From positions 9,539-32,453 of the forward strand of contig JADHYX010000218.1 in assembly GCA_027604685.1 (NCBI GenBank): a stretch of DNA of 22,915 nt, read 5' to 3'. The position numbers and the translations under genes were made by a program. Each line of letters starts with the position of its first letter. The stretch's first letter is position 1. This document shows positions 14,401 through 22,915 of the stretch, piece by piece. Below the pieces are notes generated by a model. It was not told where the DNA came from. It made no database searches and saw nothing but the letters and a program-made list of their open reading frames with translations. The DNA is from Lobulomyces angularis. Its lineage: Eukaryota > Chytridiomycota > Chytridiomycetes > Lobulomycetales > Lobulomycetaceae.

Positions 14401-17325
14401 CTCCCGAAAATTGTAAGTAATTTCCCAGCTTGTGGAGCACCGTAGGTTTCATAAACTGCATGAACCAAACCATGCGCAGAAGCACCAAATTGAGCCTTAT
14501 CTAATATACCAGTTAACAATTGCCCATCAACTACTAAAACAGTTTGCTCCTCTTCCGCTATCTTTCCCCAGGCTTTAGCAGGAATCTTTGATTTTGATCT
14601 CAAATTCAATCCATGACTTTTTGCTGATAAGTTTAGCAAAACAGTTGAGATCTAAAAAGTATAAATTAGAAGAATTAAGAACCCTAAAATTCGGCATACC
14701 AATTGCTTTCCAGTCCATAATTGCTTTGGTTTAATAACAGCAGGCGGTAATGTTAAAATTTTCCCACAATCTCCTAAAATCACTTCCTCTTCAATATTTC
14801 CATTGCTGCCACTAACACCTCCAACAGCTTTAAAGCCTTCCGGTCTTAAACTAATATAAATAAGTTGAAAATACTCCTCTCTAGTAAAAGTTGAATCTTT
14901 TTTTGTCATTTCTACTCCAGCACATACGTGATCCTGAATAAGGCCTCTTAACACTCCACCATCTGTTGGAACTAAATATTGCTGATCCGTTCTTGCTATT
15001 AACATTGCTTCAGCTCTAGCAATACTATTTTGTGGAAAATGCATATTCATTTCATCCCCGTCAAAATCTGCGTTGTAGGTATTACTATACCATAATATTT
15101 AGTAATAAATTTCATTTAGTTAAAACATACCAATTCGCATAGTGCATTCTAATAGTCCTTTCACCTGGTAAAATTCTAGCGGTGTGACACATAATTGAAG
15201 GCTTATGTAAAGTCGGTTGTCTATTTAAAAGTAGGAAATCCCCATTTTTAATATGTCTAAAAACTTTTTTGTTTACAGAGGGAAGGGTTCCTAAAAAAAT
15301 TTTTTAGTAATATAATTTTAAATATAAAAAAAACCATCTGCATCAGTTCCTGCTGCAATTGTTGGCGTGAGTAATTGATTAGCAATTGCAGTTCTGCCGG
15401 CTTCATCAAACATCGCCAGTTTTAAAATCGACCCATCTTCGTTTTGAACCTGGGTTGCACCAGGCCAAACATCAGGTCCTCTAATAACTGCTTCCCTAAG
15501 CTCGTCTATATTGTGAGTTGTAACAGGTTCGGGGTATGTAAGTTTTAGAGCAAACGGAGGGGGAATCTGAAAATTCAAATATAAAAATCTGAAAACTAAT
15601 TGGATTTTTTTTTACCCCAATTTCATTTGTTTCAATGTTAAAATCAGGTGAAATAACACTTCTCGCGGCATAATTGACTCTTTTTCCCATCATATGTTTA
15701 CGAAATAATCCTTCTTTTTTTTCTAATAATTGTCGTATTCCAGGTGCTGGGATTTTTCCTCCAACACTTGGAGCTGCGGTACTATCGATAAAATTATTTA
15801 CATTTGATTGAAGTATTACTAAAGCGTTTACCATTTTTTGAGAACTATCAATGGATCTATTTTCATTTATATCCATAATAATTAAATTTGCTTTTAAAAC
15901 ATCAGCAAGATAACCATTTTGTGGAGATTCAAAAATTTGCCCTAACATTATTAAATATAAATTTAAAATTTTTAAAATTTCAATTTTACCATTCATTTTA
16001 GAAGTGGGTCTAAATTTATTTGGTGGAACAGGTAAATATTTTATAAAAAACATTGAGTGGTTAGAGGTTCTAATGTTATTAGAAGAGAGAGATCCATAAA
16101 GAAGGTGCAATATATTTTCTTCTTTTTTCCATAAACGTTCCATATGCTCGTAAACTTCAATAGCAGAAAGATATCTAGTTGTTTCTTCCTCGTTTGTTTT
16201 CGATTTTGACGGTTCCCTCTCATCCGTTGAATCGTCATCGGAGTTTTCTTCGTTTTTAATTTTCAGCTCTATAATTAAAAAAATGCATTAAAAAAAATTT
16301 TTTCTCCAAAATATTAAAACTTACTGTTTATAGGTGAAATTGAAGAATGACATGTCAATGGGTATAATGTCATTCCTTTACTAACCATAGCCTTTTTCTG
16401 TTTAGCTCCCAGTGGTTTTTGAAAAATTTTAATCATTCCTTCGGACCGAAACTTTGGACTTTGGCCTTTACAGTTTGCACAAGATTGAGTAGGTATAGAC
16501 GACAAAAAAAGTTTTTCAACTTCTCTAATTGTATCAGTAGCTAAAATAGTTCTATTTTTGCTATAAGCGTTGTTAGCTGAAAGTTTTTCTTTTTTATCAA
16601 AACATTCAGTAACAAAGTCTTCAATTTTTTTAATAAAATCTCCTTCTGACATTGGTTGAGAATCAAGTTCTTCCTCACCAACCGCCTCCGCTGGCTCGTC
16701 AATATCCATTTCGTCATCACTCTCTTCTATAGTTTCATCAACAATGACTTTATCGTTATTATCTGATCTGCTTTTTTTCTCAGTTTTCTTTTTTTTTGAT
16801 TTTTGCTTCCACTTGTAACTTATAACATCGTCTAGTTCAGTTGCCTCCAAAATTAACCCTGCATGAATCAGCCTTAATTTAGCTCCTATATGATAAACTT
16901 GAGTTCTTGAAGTACGAAAATGGTGGCAGTATAAACAAATAGAGGATAATAATTTCCTTAATAATTTGAAAGTTATCGGATTGTAACATATTGACGACAA
17001 CTCGATATGTCCAAAATGACCTGGACATTGAAAGTAGGAAAGAGAACAAGTAGCACAACTACAATAAAACTGTTATATCAAAACTTACTTTTTATTTTTA
17101 CCTAGAATCTTTATCAACAGGTCCCAAAGCAGGATCATTTAAGCCACCAGGATTAGGATGATTTAAATTGTTATTTGTAATTGGATTATATATTTGCTTT
17201 ACTGAAAGTTTTAAAATTTCCTCTGGGGAATAAAAGGAAAAAGAAGTTGCTTTTATTTCTCGAGAAATTGGATGAGAGATATCCTACATAAAAACTTAAT
17301 ATGTCAACTGTTTTAAATATACCAT
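11487..17325 (-). CDS. RPA1: RNA polymerase I largest subunit
   Basis: Thirteen coding exons on the minus strand: 17325-17323, 17283-17102, 17058-16325, 16268-15616, 15566-15335, 15290-15131, 15084-14700, 14651-14285, 14223-12829, 12777-12236, 12183-11915, 11858-11768 and 11708-11487. They encode about 1744 residues, versus 1664 in yeast. The first zinc site is C63-x2-C66...C73-P-G-H76. The second is split between C103/C106 and C255/C258. The catalytic magnesium loop NADFDGD is at 659-665, the bridge helix around 1035-1075 and the trigger loop around 1255-1280 ([12 protein letters not shown]). The C-terminus [14 protein letters not shown]...[10 protein letters not shown] is Pol I-type. The enzyme transcribes 35S pre-rRNA in the nucleolus. 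Acidic/lysine-rich inserts lie in the clamp (about 143-195) and jaw (about 1417-1510); the jaw insert sits where the Pol I-specific expander (DNA-mimicking) loop is found. The start codon appears to be alone in its coding exon, and three introns use GTTTT donors. Confidence 0.95.
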
Positions 17326-17917
17326 ATGCCTTTTTCACTTTATATAAGAAAGATCACTACAAAATGAATGGTGTTTTTTTTTTTTTAAAAAAAAAAAAAA
17401 AAATTGAAATTAAAATAAAATAAAAATAACTAAAAATTATATACTGAGGGTTCTTTGAAAAAAAAGTAAAAAATCAGATATTGAAGTTGAGGTTTTTAAG
17501 ATTTTTTTAAAATATATGGAATAAAAAAGAAAATCCAAATTAAAAAAATAAAAAAAATTAAATAAATTAAGATAGAAATAAAGATAGTAAAATCAAAATT
17601 TTATTTAAAAGAGAAATAATAAATAAATAATAACGTTGATTCTGTAAATTGGTCTGTAGATTGGTCTGTAGAGAACGGAAGTTCGATAGAAAATCTCTAT
17701 TTTATTTACGATCTTTTTAAGTAATTATGAAAAATTAAGTGACATTAAACTTTATATTGTTGAGTTTTATTGATTTATCCTTCCACTTTTCACTTTACAG
17801 AAAGAGAATTTTTTTTAGATTAATGCCAAGTTTTTCAGCCTCCATAATTCCTTAATCATCTTCAATTATTACCACACTTAAGAAAGTTACACCATTATCG
17901 TATCAATACAAAATTAA
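17326..17917. other. Divergent intergenic region between RPA1 and the TMEM184-like gene
   Basis: About 590 bases with A-rich tracts from 17370 to 17640, expected to hold two promoters. The only distinct sequence is the short tandem repeat at 17649-17672. No gene or RNA is recognisable. Confidence 0.5.
17649..17672. repeat. 12-bp tandem repeat, two copies
   Basis: TTGGTCTGTAGA occurs at 17649-17660 and again at 17661-17672. A partial, diverged copy (TCTGTAAA) lies just before it. It sits about 250 bases upstream of the TMEM184-like start and may be a repeated factor site or replication slippage. Confidence 0.6.
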
Positions 17918-19680
17918 ATGTTAGATCTTGATGAAGGCTACAAGAAAGTTGGTATTTTTTGGTACTCATTGGCAGGATTATGTTCATTTAGCGGTTCAAT
18001 AATTTCACTCTTTACGATGTCACAACACTTAAAAAATTACAGGAGACCAGAATTGCAGCGCAATACCATTAGAATATTGTGGATGGTAACGGAAATATTT
18101 CAACACCTAAATTTTTTAATGAAATTATTGTAGTTTAACAACTCTTAAATTTTTTAATCTAGGTTCCAGTATATGCCCTCGCGTCGTTTATATCCCTAAG
18201 TTCTAAATATTATTCAGATTACATTGATACCATTAGAGACATTTATGAAGCTTTCGTTATTTATACCTTTTTTATTCTGTTAATCAACTATTTGGGTGGA
18301 GAAAGGCAATTATTGATTACACTGGAAAATTCGATGAGAGTTCATCAATTATGGCCCTTTAATTATATATATGGGCCAATGGATGTAAGTGATATTTATT
18401 TTCCTTATTGTGCTTTTGTTTACTTTTGTGTACTAAACCAGTCCTCACATTCTCCTACTTTTTGACTTTCTATTGCAAAAATTAATTTTTAATTTCTTGT
18501 TATAGATGTCTAATCCAGTAACGTTTCTGAATATTAGAAGAGGAATATTTCAGTTTGTTATTTTAAAACCTATTTTAGGAATTCTGATAATGCTGTTAAA
18601 AGTTAATAATGCTTACCATGAAGGATATATTGCCCTAGAAAGCTCTTACTTTTGGATAAATTTATTTTACAACATATCAGTTTGCACCGCTATGTACTGT
18701 TTAGTAATGTTTTACTTGCAATCTAAAAATGAACTGAAATCTTTTCGGTATTTGATTTTTTTTGCACTTATTTTTCATATAATTTTAATCTTTATCAGAC
18801 CTTTGCCCAAATTCCTTTGTGTTAAAGCTATCATTTTTTTTTCTTTCTGGCAGGGGTTCTTTATTGCGATATTAGTGGCAACAGGAATTATTACTCCAAG
18901 TATCTTGAAAATATAGTTATATTGTTTTGATTTTTTTTACAAATAGATGGAGATTATAGTGCCAGCAAAGTTGCTGTTGCACTGCAGGATTTATTAATAT
19001 GCTTCGAAATGGTCCCTTTTGCAATTGCCCATTGGAGTGCCTTCACGTGGAAAGATTTTGATTCGTCTCGGCTTTCTGCTAGAATGAGAATCAATTTTGC
19101 GTTCAGAGATTCTTTAGGAATTAAAGATGTTGTGCAAGATTTTAAGCACATTTTAATGGGAACAAGTTTTAAAAATGTTTATACAAACTACGAGACGCAT
19201 CAGGAAAGAGAGGGTGAAGATGGTGATGAAAATTTTGTATTCTCTAGTGAAAGAAGATTTTATCGTAGTATTAATAGAAAATCTGGATACGGTAGTATTC
19301 GAAATTTAGTAGACGATTACGCTGCTGGTGTAGAATTTAGTGATTTGATTGAAGATGTAGAATTAGAAAATCAATACGAAAAAGCCCGAACCTTTATATA
19401 TGGTAATTTAGTTTAAACTAGCAGTGTTTTTTATTGGCTTTTTTGTAGGGGATTCAAATTATCCTGTTATTCATGAAAGCTTCCGAGAGCCACCAGCTGT
19501 TCAAGCTAGAATCGATCAAATGGTATGTAGAAATTAAAATTTGATTTTTTAATGCGTGATTTTATTTATTTACTTTTAAATTAGGCTTCCGAAATTATAG
19601 ATAATTTTGCTAGAAAAAGTTACCACAGTAAGGACAAAAATATTTTTAATCATAGTAGTGGCTCTTCGAATATAGTTTAA
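17918..19680 (+). CDS. TMEM184 / OST-alpha family seven-helix membrane protein
   Basis: Seven exons: 17918-18085, 18163-18384, 18506-18747, 18799-18899, 18947-19402, 19449-19522 and 19585-19680. They encode 452 residues. Family signatures are the Y-R-R-P-E-L-Q-R-N-T-I-R segment before helix 2, W-M-V-P-V-Y-A spanning intron 1, Y-L-G-G-E-R at the end of helix 3, LPKFLCVKAIIFFSFWQG in helix 6, and ALQDLLICFEM in helix 7. About seven hydrophobic helices fall near residues 11-33, 53-75, 90-110, 145-165, 180-205, 217-245 and 255-280. A soluble, charged C-terminal tail of about 160 residues follows. The family (Pfam Solute_trans_a) includes the bile-acid transporter subunit OST-alpha and yeast/plant vacuolar or endosomal members; the substrate here is unknown. 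The intron at 18748-18798 is 51 bases with no stop, so reading through it would add 17 hydrophobic residues. Confidence 0.9.
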
Positions 19681-20202
19681 ATATTTCATATCACATTTTA
19701 GATTGACTGTTTAGATTGACTGGTTTTTACAAATCATTTCTAACACTTTCTGCAAATTATTATAAATACTGTAAAGAAAATTATGTTTTAACTTAAATGA
19801 TTGTCCAAATTGTGTTTTGTAAACTTTAAAGGAATTTAAATAAAATACATTAAGGTCAACAGTTGTTGAAATTTCTAAGAATTAATTAATTTACAAATTT
19901 TGTAAACAAAATATTTAGTATAGTTAGTGTTTCCATTAAAAATTTAAGGTAAATTTTCAGTAAACAGTAATTTGTTTTTTTTAATTTAATTAATATACAT
20001 GTTAAATTATTCCTAACATATAGTCTCCTTTATTATAACTTAAAAATGTTCTAAAAAAAATGTTTTAATCTATTCAGAATTTTATTGGTAATATTTTAAC
20101 TAAGAATTTTATTTGTAATATTATGTACTTGAGTATTAAATTCCTGAAAAAAAAGTTTGATTGGGTAAAAAGAAACAAAGGTTTTAAGCTCTCTCTAAAG
20201 AA
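19681..20202. other. Intergenic region upstream of the first GPCR gene
   Basis: About 520 bases, AT-rich but with fewer homopolymers than elsewhere. It should contain the TMEM184-like 3' UTR and the first receptor promoter. Apart from the AATAAA at 19839 I see nothing specific. Confidence 0.5.
19839..19844 (+). terminator. Candidate polyadenylation signal, TMEM184-like gene
   Basis: AATAAA lies about 160 bases after the stop of the TMEM184-like gene, with T/G-rich sequence nearby. Weak evidence only. Confidence 0.3.
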
Positions 20203-21506
20203 ATGGATATTGCGATAAATGACCTACCTGAATTTATCCCCTTTACTGTGGATACTGAATATCAAAATGCCTACTTTCAAACCATCCTTCACATAGTGGG
20301 ATTCATCGGTATTTCCACATTTATTTTTTAACTATTTTATTAATAATAATTAGCAAACCTATTATTGTCAATTTCAATTCTATCATTAAAAGAGATCAGT
20401 TCATATAGATTTAATTTGATAATATTTTGCATAAGTGTAAAACCATTTTAATTCTTTTAAAAATATTCATTATAGTTTTTTTTTTTTTTTATCTTAAACA
20501 AAATAGGATTATTTGTGCTCGCTATTTCGTAAAATTTAAAAAATATTTTGATGAAACTAAAATTAAGGTTTCAATAATTATTAGTAATAGCTTTTTCGAT
20601 CAGTACTTTAATGTATGGTGGTGTTTCTGTAAGCAAGATGCAATGTGCTTTTATATCTGGACAAACAATATTTTTTTGTTTTGTGTCTCTGTGTAGTTGT
20701 TTAGGATTAACATTTGAGAGATATAATCTGGTAGTACTGAAAAAAAATATTACAAAAAAGTACTTTTCAATTTACTTAATAATTATCGTCACCATTGGTT
20801 TATTGTTAGCTTTTTTTCCTGTCATGGTAAGATTATATTGCAAGAATGCTAAAAAAGTTTTTAAATAGACTAACAGTTATGGAGAGGTCTATGGATTAAG
20901 GAGCTCATATGATATTTGCCTTGTGCTATGGTATAAGCGGGGAACTCCAGTAGCAGCAACCTTTGTCACAGCTTGCTTGATGACCATATTTGTCCCTACG
21001 GCTTTCATGTTTTTTGCATATTACAGGTTCGTTAAAACTAATATATTTATAAAAAAAATCAAAAACTTTAGGATTTATCAAAATGTAAAAATGTCAGGAA
21101 AAATGCTGAATGATTGCTTTAAAACACAATCAGAATCAAAATGCCTGGAAAAAGGAAGTAGTGCAGATGATTTATCTGAGAAACCCAACAGCAGAAATCA
21201 AGTACATTCAGTTCAAACTGTGTTGGAAAAAAAGGTTTTAATGCAAAGTATATCTATATGTTTTTGCTTTCTCATGGGTGTAATAAATTAAATTATCCTT
21301 TTTATTTTTTTAACTTTTGCATTTAGTGGACCCCAGTGATGATGATAATCGCATACGAAGTAGTGTTGGGAAAACCAGCACCAGTTTGGTTAATGCATTT
21401 GCACACCGCTGGCCCATCCTTTTCTTGTCTTTGTAATCCAATTTTGGTTTACTTTTTTGACATCCAGATGAGAAACACTTTAAAATGTTTTGTATTTTGG
21501 AAGTGA
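20203..21506 (+). CDS. Class A (rhodopsin-like) G-protein-coupled receptor, tandem copy 1
   Basis: Seven exons: 20203-20308, 20354-20436, 20507-20528, 20585-20826, 20869-21026, 21072-21279 and 21327-21506. They encode 332 residues with seven hydrophobic helices and a short extracellular N-terminus without a signal peptide. Landmarks in class A numbering: N37 (1.50), D64 (2.50), C91 (3.25), E115-R116-Y117 (3.49-3.51), C168 in loop 2, P194 (5.50) and Y202 (5.58), F270 (6.44), W274-T-P276 (6.48-6.50), N310-P311 (7.49-7.50). The D2.50-C3.25 gap (27) and C3.25-R3.50 gap (25) match class A exactly. Helix 7 reads NPILVY rather than NPxxY. Position 7.43, the retinal lysine of opsins, is serine, so it is not a canonical opsin. 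Intracellular loop 3 is about 60 residues and polar. Ligand and G protein are unknown. An alternative last exon could splice 21491 to 21711, replacing the last 4 residues with 36. Confidence 0.88.
20507..20528 (+). other. 22-nt microexon carrying D2.50 of the GPCR
   Basis: This exon encodes D-Y-L-C-S-L-F and the first base of a Leu codon, the start of helix 2. It lies between a 70-base and a 56-base intron. Reading on past 20528 reaches a stop within a few codons, so it must be spliced. The paralogue has an exon of the same length at 22610-22631. Confidence 0.8.
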
Positions 21507-22320
21507 GGATTTACTTATATATCATTTCATTTTTTATGATAAGTACCACATTTCTTAATTTTGAAATAAAACATCTGTTAAAAGTATAACTGTTGTTAAA
21601 ATTTTCCTAATAAAAAATTATTTGTTTACTTCATGAAGTACAAAGAAGTATAATGCAAAAATTGTTTGTTAAGAAATTGGAATGACTTTGTTTTTTTTTT
21701 TATTTTATAGAATACTAAAAATGACAATATGAAACTGACAATGTTTATGAGTAGGCTGCCAACTTCATGGACTATTACAATTTTGAAGTTATATTTTTTT
21801 TTTGCTCTACCTCAAATTTAAGGTAAAAGTAATTTTTTTAAATGAATTTGAAGTAAGAGATCAAAATTGCATAAACTGGCTTATGTTATTTTCCTTAAAA
21901 GAAATCATTCAGGCTACCTGGTATCATATAAATACTGTATATTGTTAGATTTTAAATACATTTTGCAACGAAAAAAAATTAAACTGAACTTAACAAAAAC
22001 TACCTCTATACTTCATCATTTATTACAGAATATTTCACATTGAGTTATTATATCTTAAATTAAAATCTAATTAAATTACTAATTTTCTGGCAAACACATT
22101 TTTTTTAAACTGAATAGGTGTTAAAATTAATAATGTAAATTGACTTTATAATAAAATTTTGTTTTGTTCTAAATTAAAATAGACATTCATCATCAAACAA
22201 TAATAATAAAATGTGAGTACACATGACGAAAGAAATTAAACCTTAAGCGTAATTTGTGTGGATAAATTTTTAAATTTTTGTAGGATTGATTGGCTAGAAG
22301 AATCAATTATAAATTAATAA
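21507..22320. other. Intergenic region between the two GPCR genes
   Basis: About 810 AT-rich bases. A candidate polyadenylation signal lies at 21565-21570. A polypyrimidine tract and acceptor (to 21710) precede a 36-codon open frame ending at 21821, which could be an alternative 3' exon of copy 1. From about 21830 to 22320 I see no gene; it should include the copy 2 promoter. Confidence 0.45.
21565..21570 (+). terminator. Candidate polyadenylation signal, GPCR copy 1
   Basis: AATAAA sits about 60 bases after the copy 1 stop. If used, it supports termination at 21506 and argues against the alternative last exon at 21711-21821. Confidence 0.35.
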
Positions 22321-22915
22321 ATGGATATTTCAATAAACGAATTGCCAGAATTTGTGCCATTTACTGATATTACCCAATACCAAAATGCCTACACTCAAAC
22401 TATACTTCACATTATAGGATTTATAGGTAATTTTGCAAGAATACCTTGTTTTTAATTTTTTTTATAATTAGGTAATTTGTTTCTGACAGCCTCAATTTTA
22501 TCCTTAACCGAGATAAGTTCTTATAGGCTCAGTTTGCTTGTATACAGTATAAGTGTAAGAAAGAAACAATTATTGAATTCCATTAACTTTTTCTTATATT
22601 AATATAAAGGACACTTTGTGCTCTTTAATTCGTATAATTTTTCAACCCATATTTTTTGGACTAATAAACCTAAAAATCTACAATTAGTGATTGTTTTTTC
22701 AATAAGTACTATAATTTATAATGGTGTTGGCATAAGTAAGGTGAATTGCGCTTTTATATCTGCACAAACTATATTTTTTTGCTTTGTGTCCCTTTGCAGT
22801 TGTTTAGGATTAACTTTTGAGAGATACAATTTGGTGGTATTAAAAAAAGACTTCACCAAAAACTCTTTTGCAGCTTATTTAGCTGCAGTGATAGTTATTG
22901 GATTAAGTTTAGCAC
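22321..22915 (+). CDS. Class A (rhodopsin-like) GPCR, tandem copy 2, cut by the window edge
   Basis: Exons visible: 22321-22426, 22472-22554, 22610-22631 and 22688 to the edge. They cover the N-terminus to helix 4 (about 146 residues). The first three exons have the same lengths as copy 1 (106, 83 and 22 bases), and introns 1 and 3 also match in length (45 and 56 bases). Of the first 36 residues, 28 are identical between the copies by my count. N1.50 in G-N-L-F-L, D2.50 in S-D-T-L-C, C3.25 in V-N-C-A-F and E-R-Y after helix 3 are all present with class A spacing. Helix 3 from C-A-F-I-S to E-R-Y is nearly unchanged, while loops and the end of helix 4 differ. It is a recent tandem duplicate under protein-level constraint. 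The 3' half lies outside the window. Confidence 0.85.

Noticed and set aside
20507..20600. Alternative frame for GPCR helix 2 (G-x-F-V-L in both copies)
   Set aside because: In copy 1 it hits a TAA within nine codons, whereas the D-x-L-C-S-L frame is conserved in both copies and restores D2.50 at class A spacing.
20203..21506. Microbial (type I) rhodopsin or fungal pheromone receptor (Ste2/Ste3)
   Set aside because: The C3.25, ERY, WTP and NP landmarks and their spacing are class A animal-type. No retinal lysine or Ste2/Ste3 pattern is visible.

Overview
The window is nuclear DNA of a microbial eukaryote. It is very AT-rich, genes on both strands are broken by many short introns (about 39 to 220 bases, nearly all GT...AG), and introns and intergenic DNA are full of A or T homopolymers. 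TAA and TGA serve as stops and no codon reassignment is needed. The best lineage clue is a fungal-type protein kinase C (HR1-C2-C1-C1-kinase, with fungal wording around the first C1 domain), together with a small AN1 zinc-finger protein of a kind I know from fungi. Class A (rhodopsin-like) GPCRs and a PL7/PL20-type polysaccharide lyase would be unusual in higher fungi. I therefore infer an early-diverging fungus or near relative (chytrid, blastocladiomycete, Cryptomycota or aphelid type). I cannot name the species.

Layout, left to right: (1) 154-1367 minus, a secreted, probably GPI-anchored polysaccharide lyase. (2) 1637-5615 minus, a 13-exon fungal-type PKC of about 1024 residues. (3) 5616-6727, a divergent intergenic region with a less AT-rich island and no convincing gene. 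(4) 6728-8206 plus, a Gfo/Idh/MocA-family oxidoreductase. (5) 8433-9598 minus, IMP4 of the SSU processome. (6) 10370-10943 plus, a small AN1 zinc-finger protein. (7) 11487-17325 minus, the largest subunit of RNA polymerase I (13 exons, about 1744 residues, apparently starting with an exon that codes only ATG). (8) 17918-19680 plus, a TMEM184/OST-alpha-type seven-helix protein. (9) 20203-21506 plus, a complete class A-like GPCR. (10) 22321 to the window edge plus, a close tandem paralogue of that GPCR.

All spliced models were built by hand. Each keeps one open frame through every junction, and conserved motifs are intact where exons meet. The genes are mostly housekeeping and need not work together: IMP4 and RPA1 both serve rRNA production, PKC serves cell-wall or cortical signalling, and the lyase acts outside the cell. 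The most interesting part is 20203-22915. There, two tandem receptor genes carry almost every class A GPCR landmark (N1.50, D2.50, C3.25, E/DRY; in the complete copy also P5.50/Y5.58, F6.44-W6.48-P6.50 and N7.49-P7.50) at class A spacing. They share exon structure down to a 22-base microexon, and the complete copy lacks the opsin lysine.
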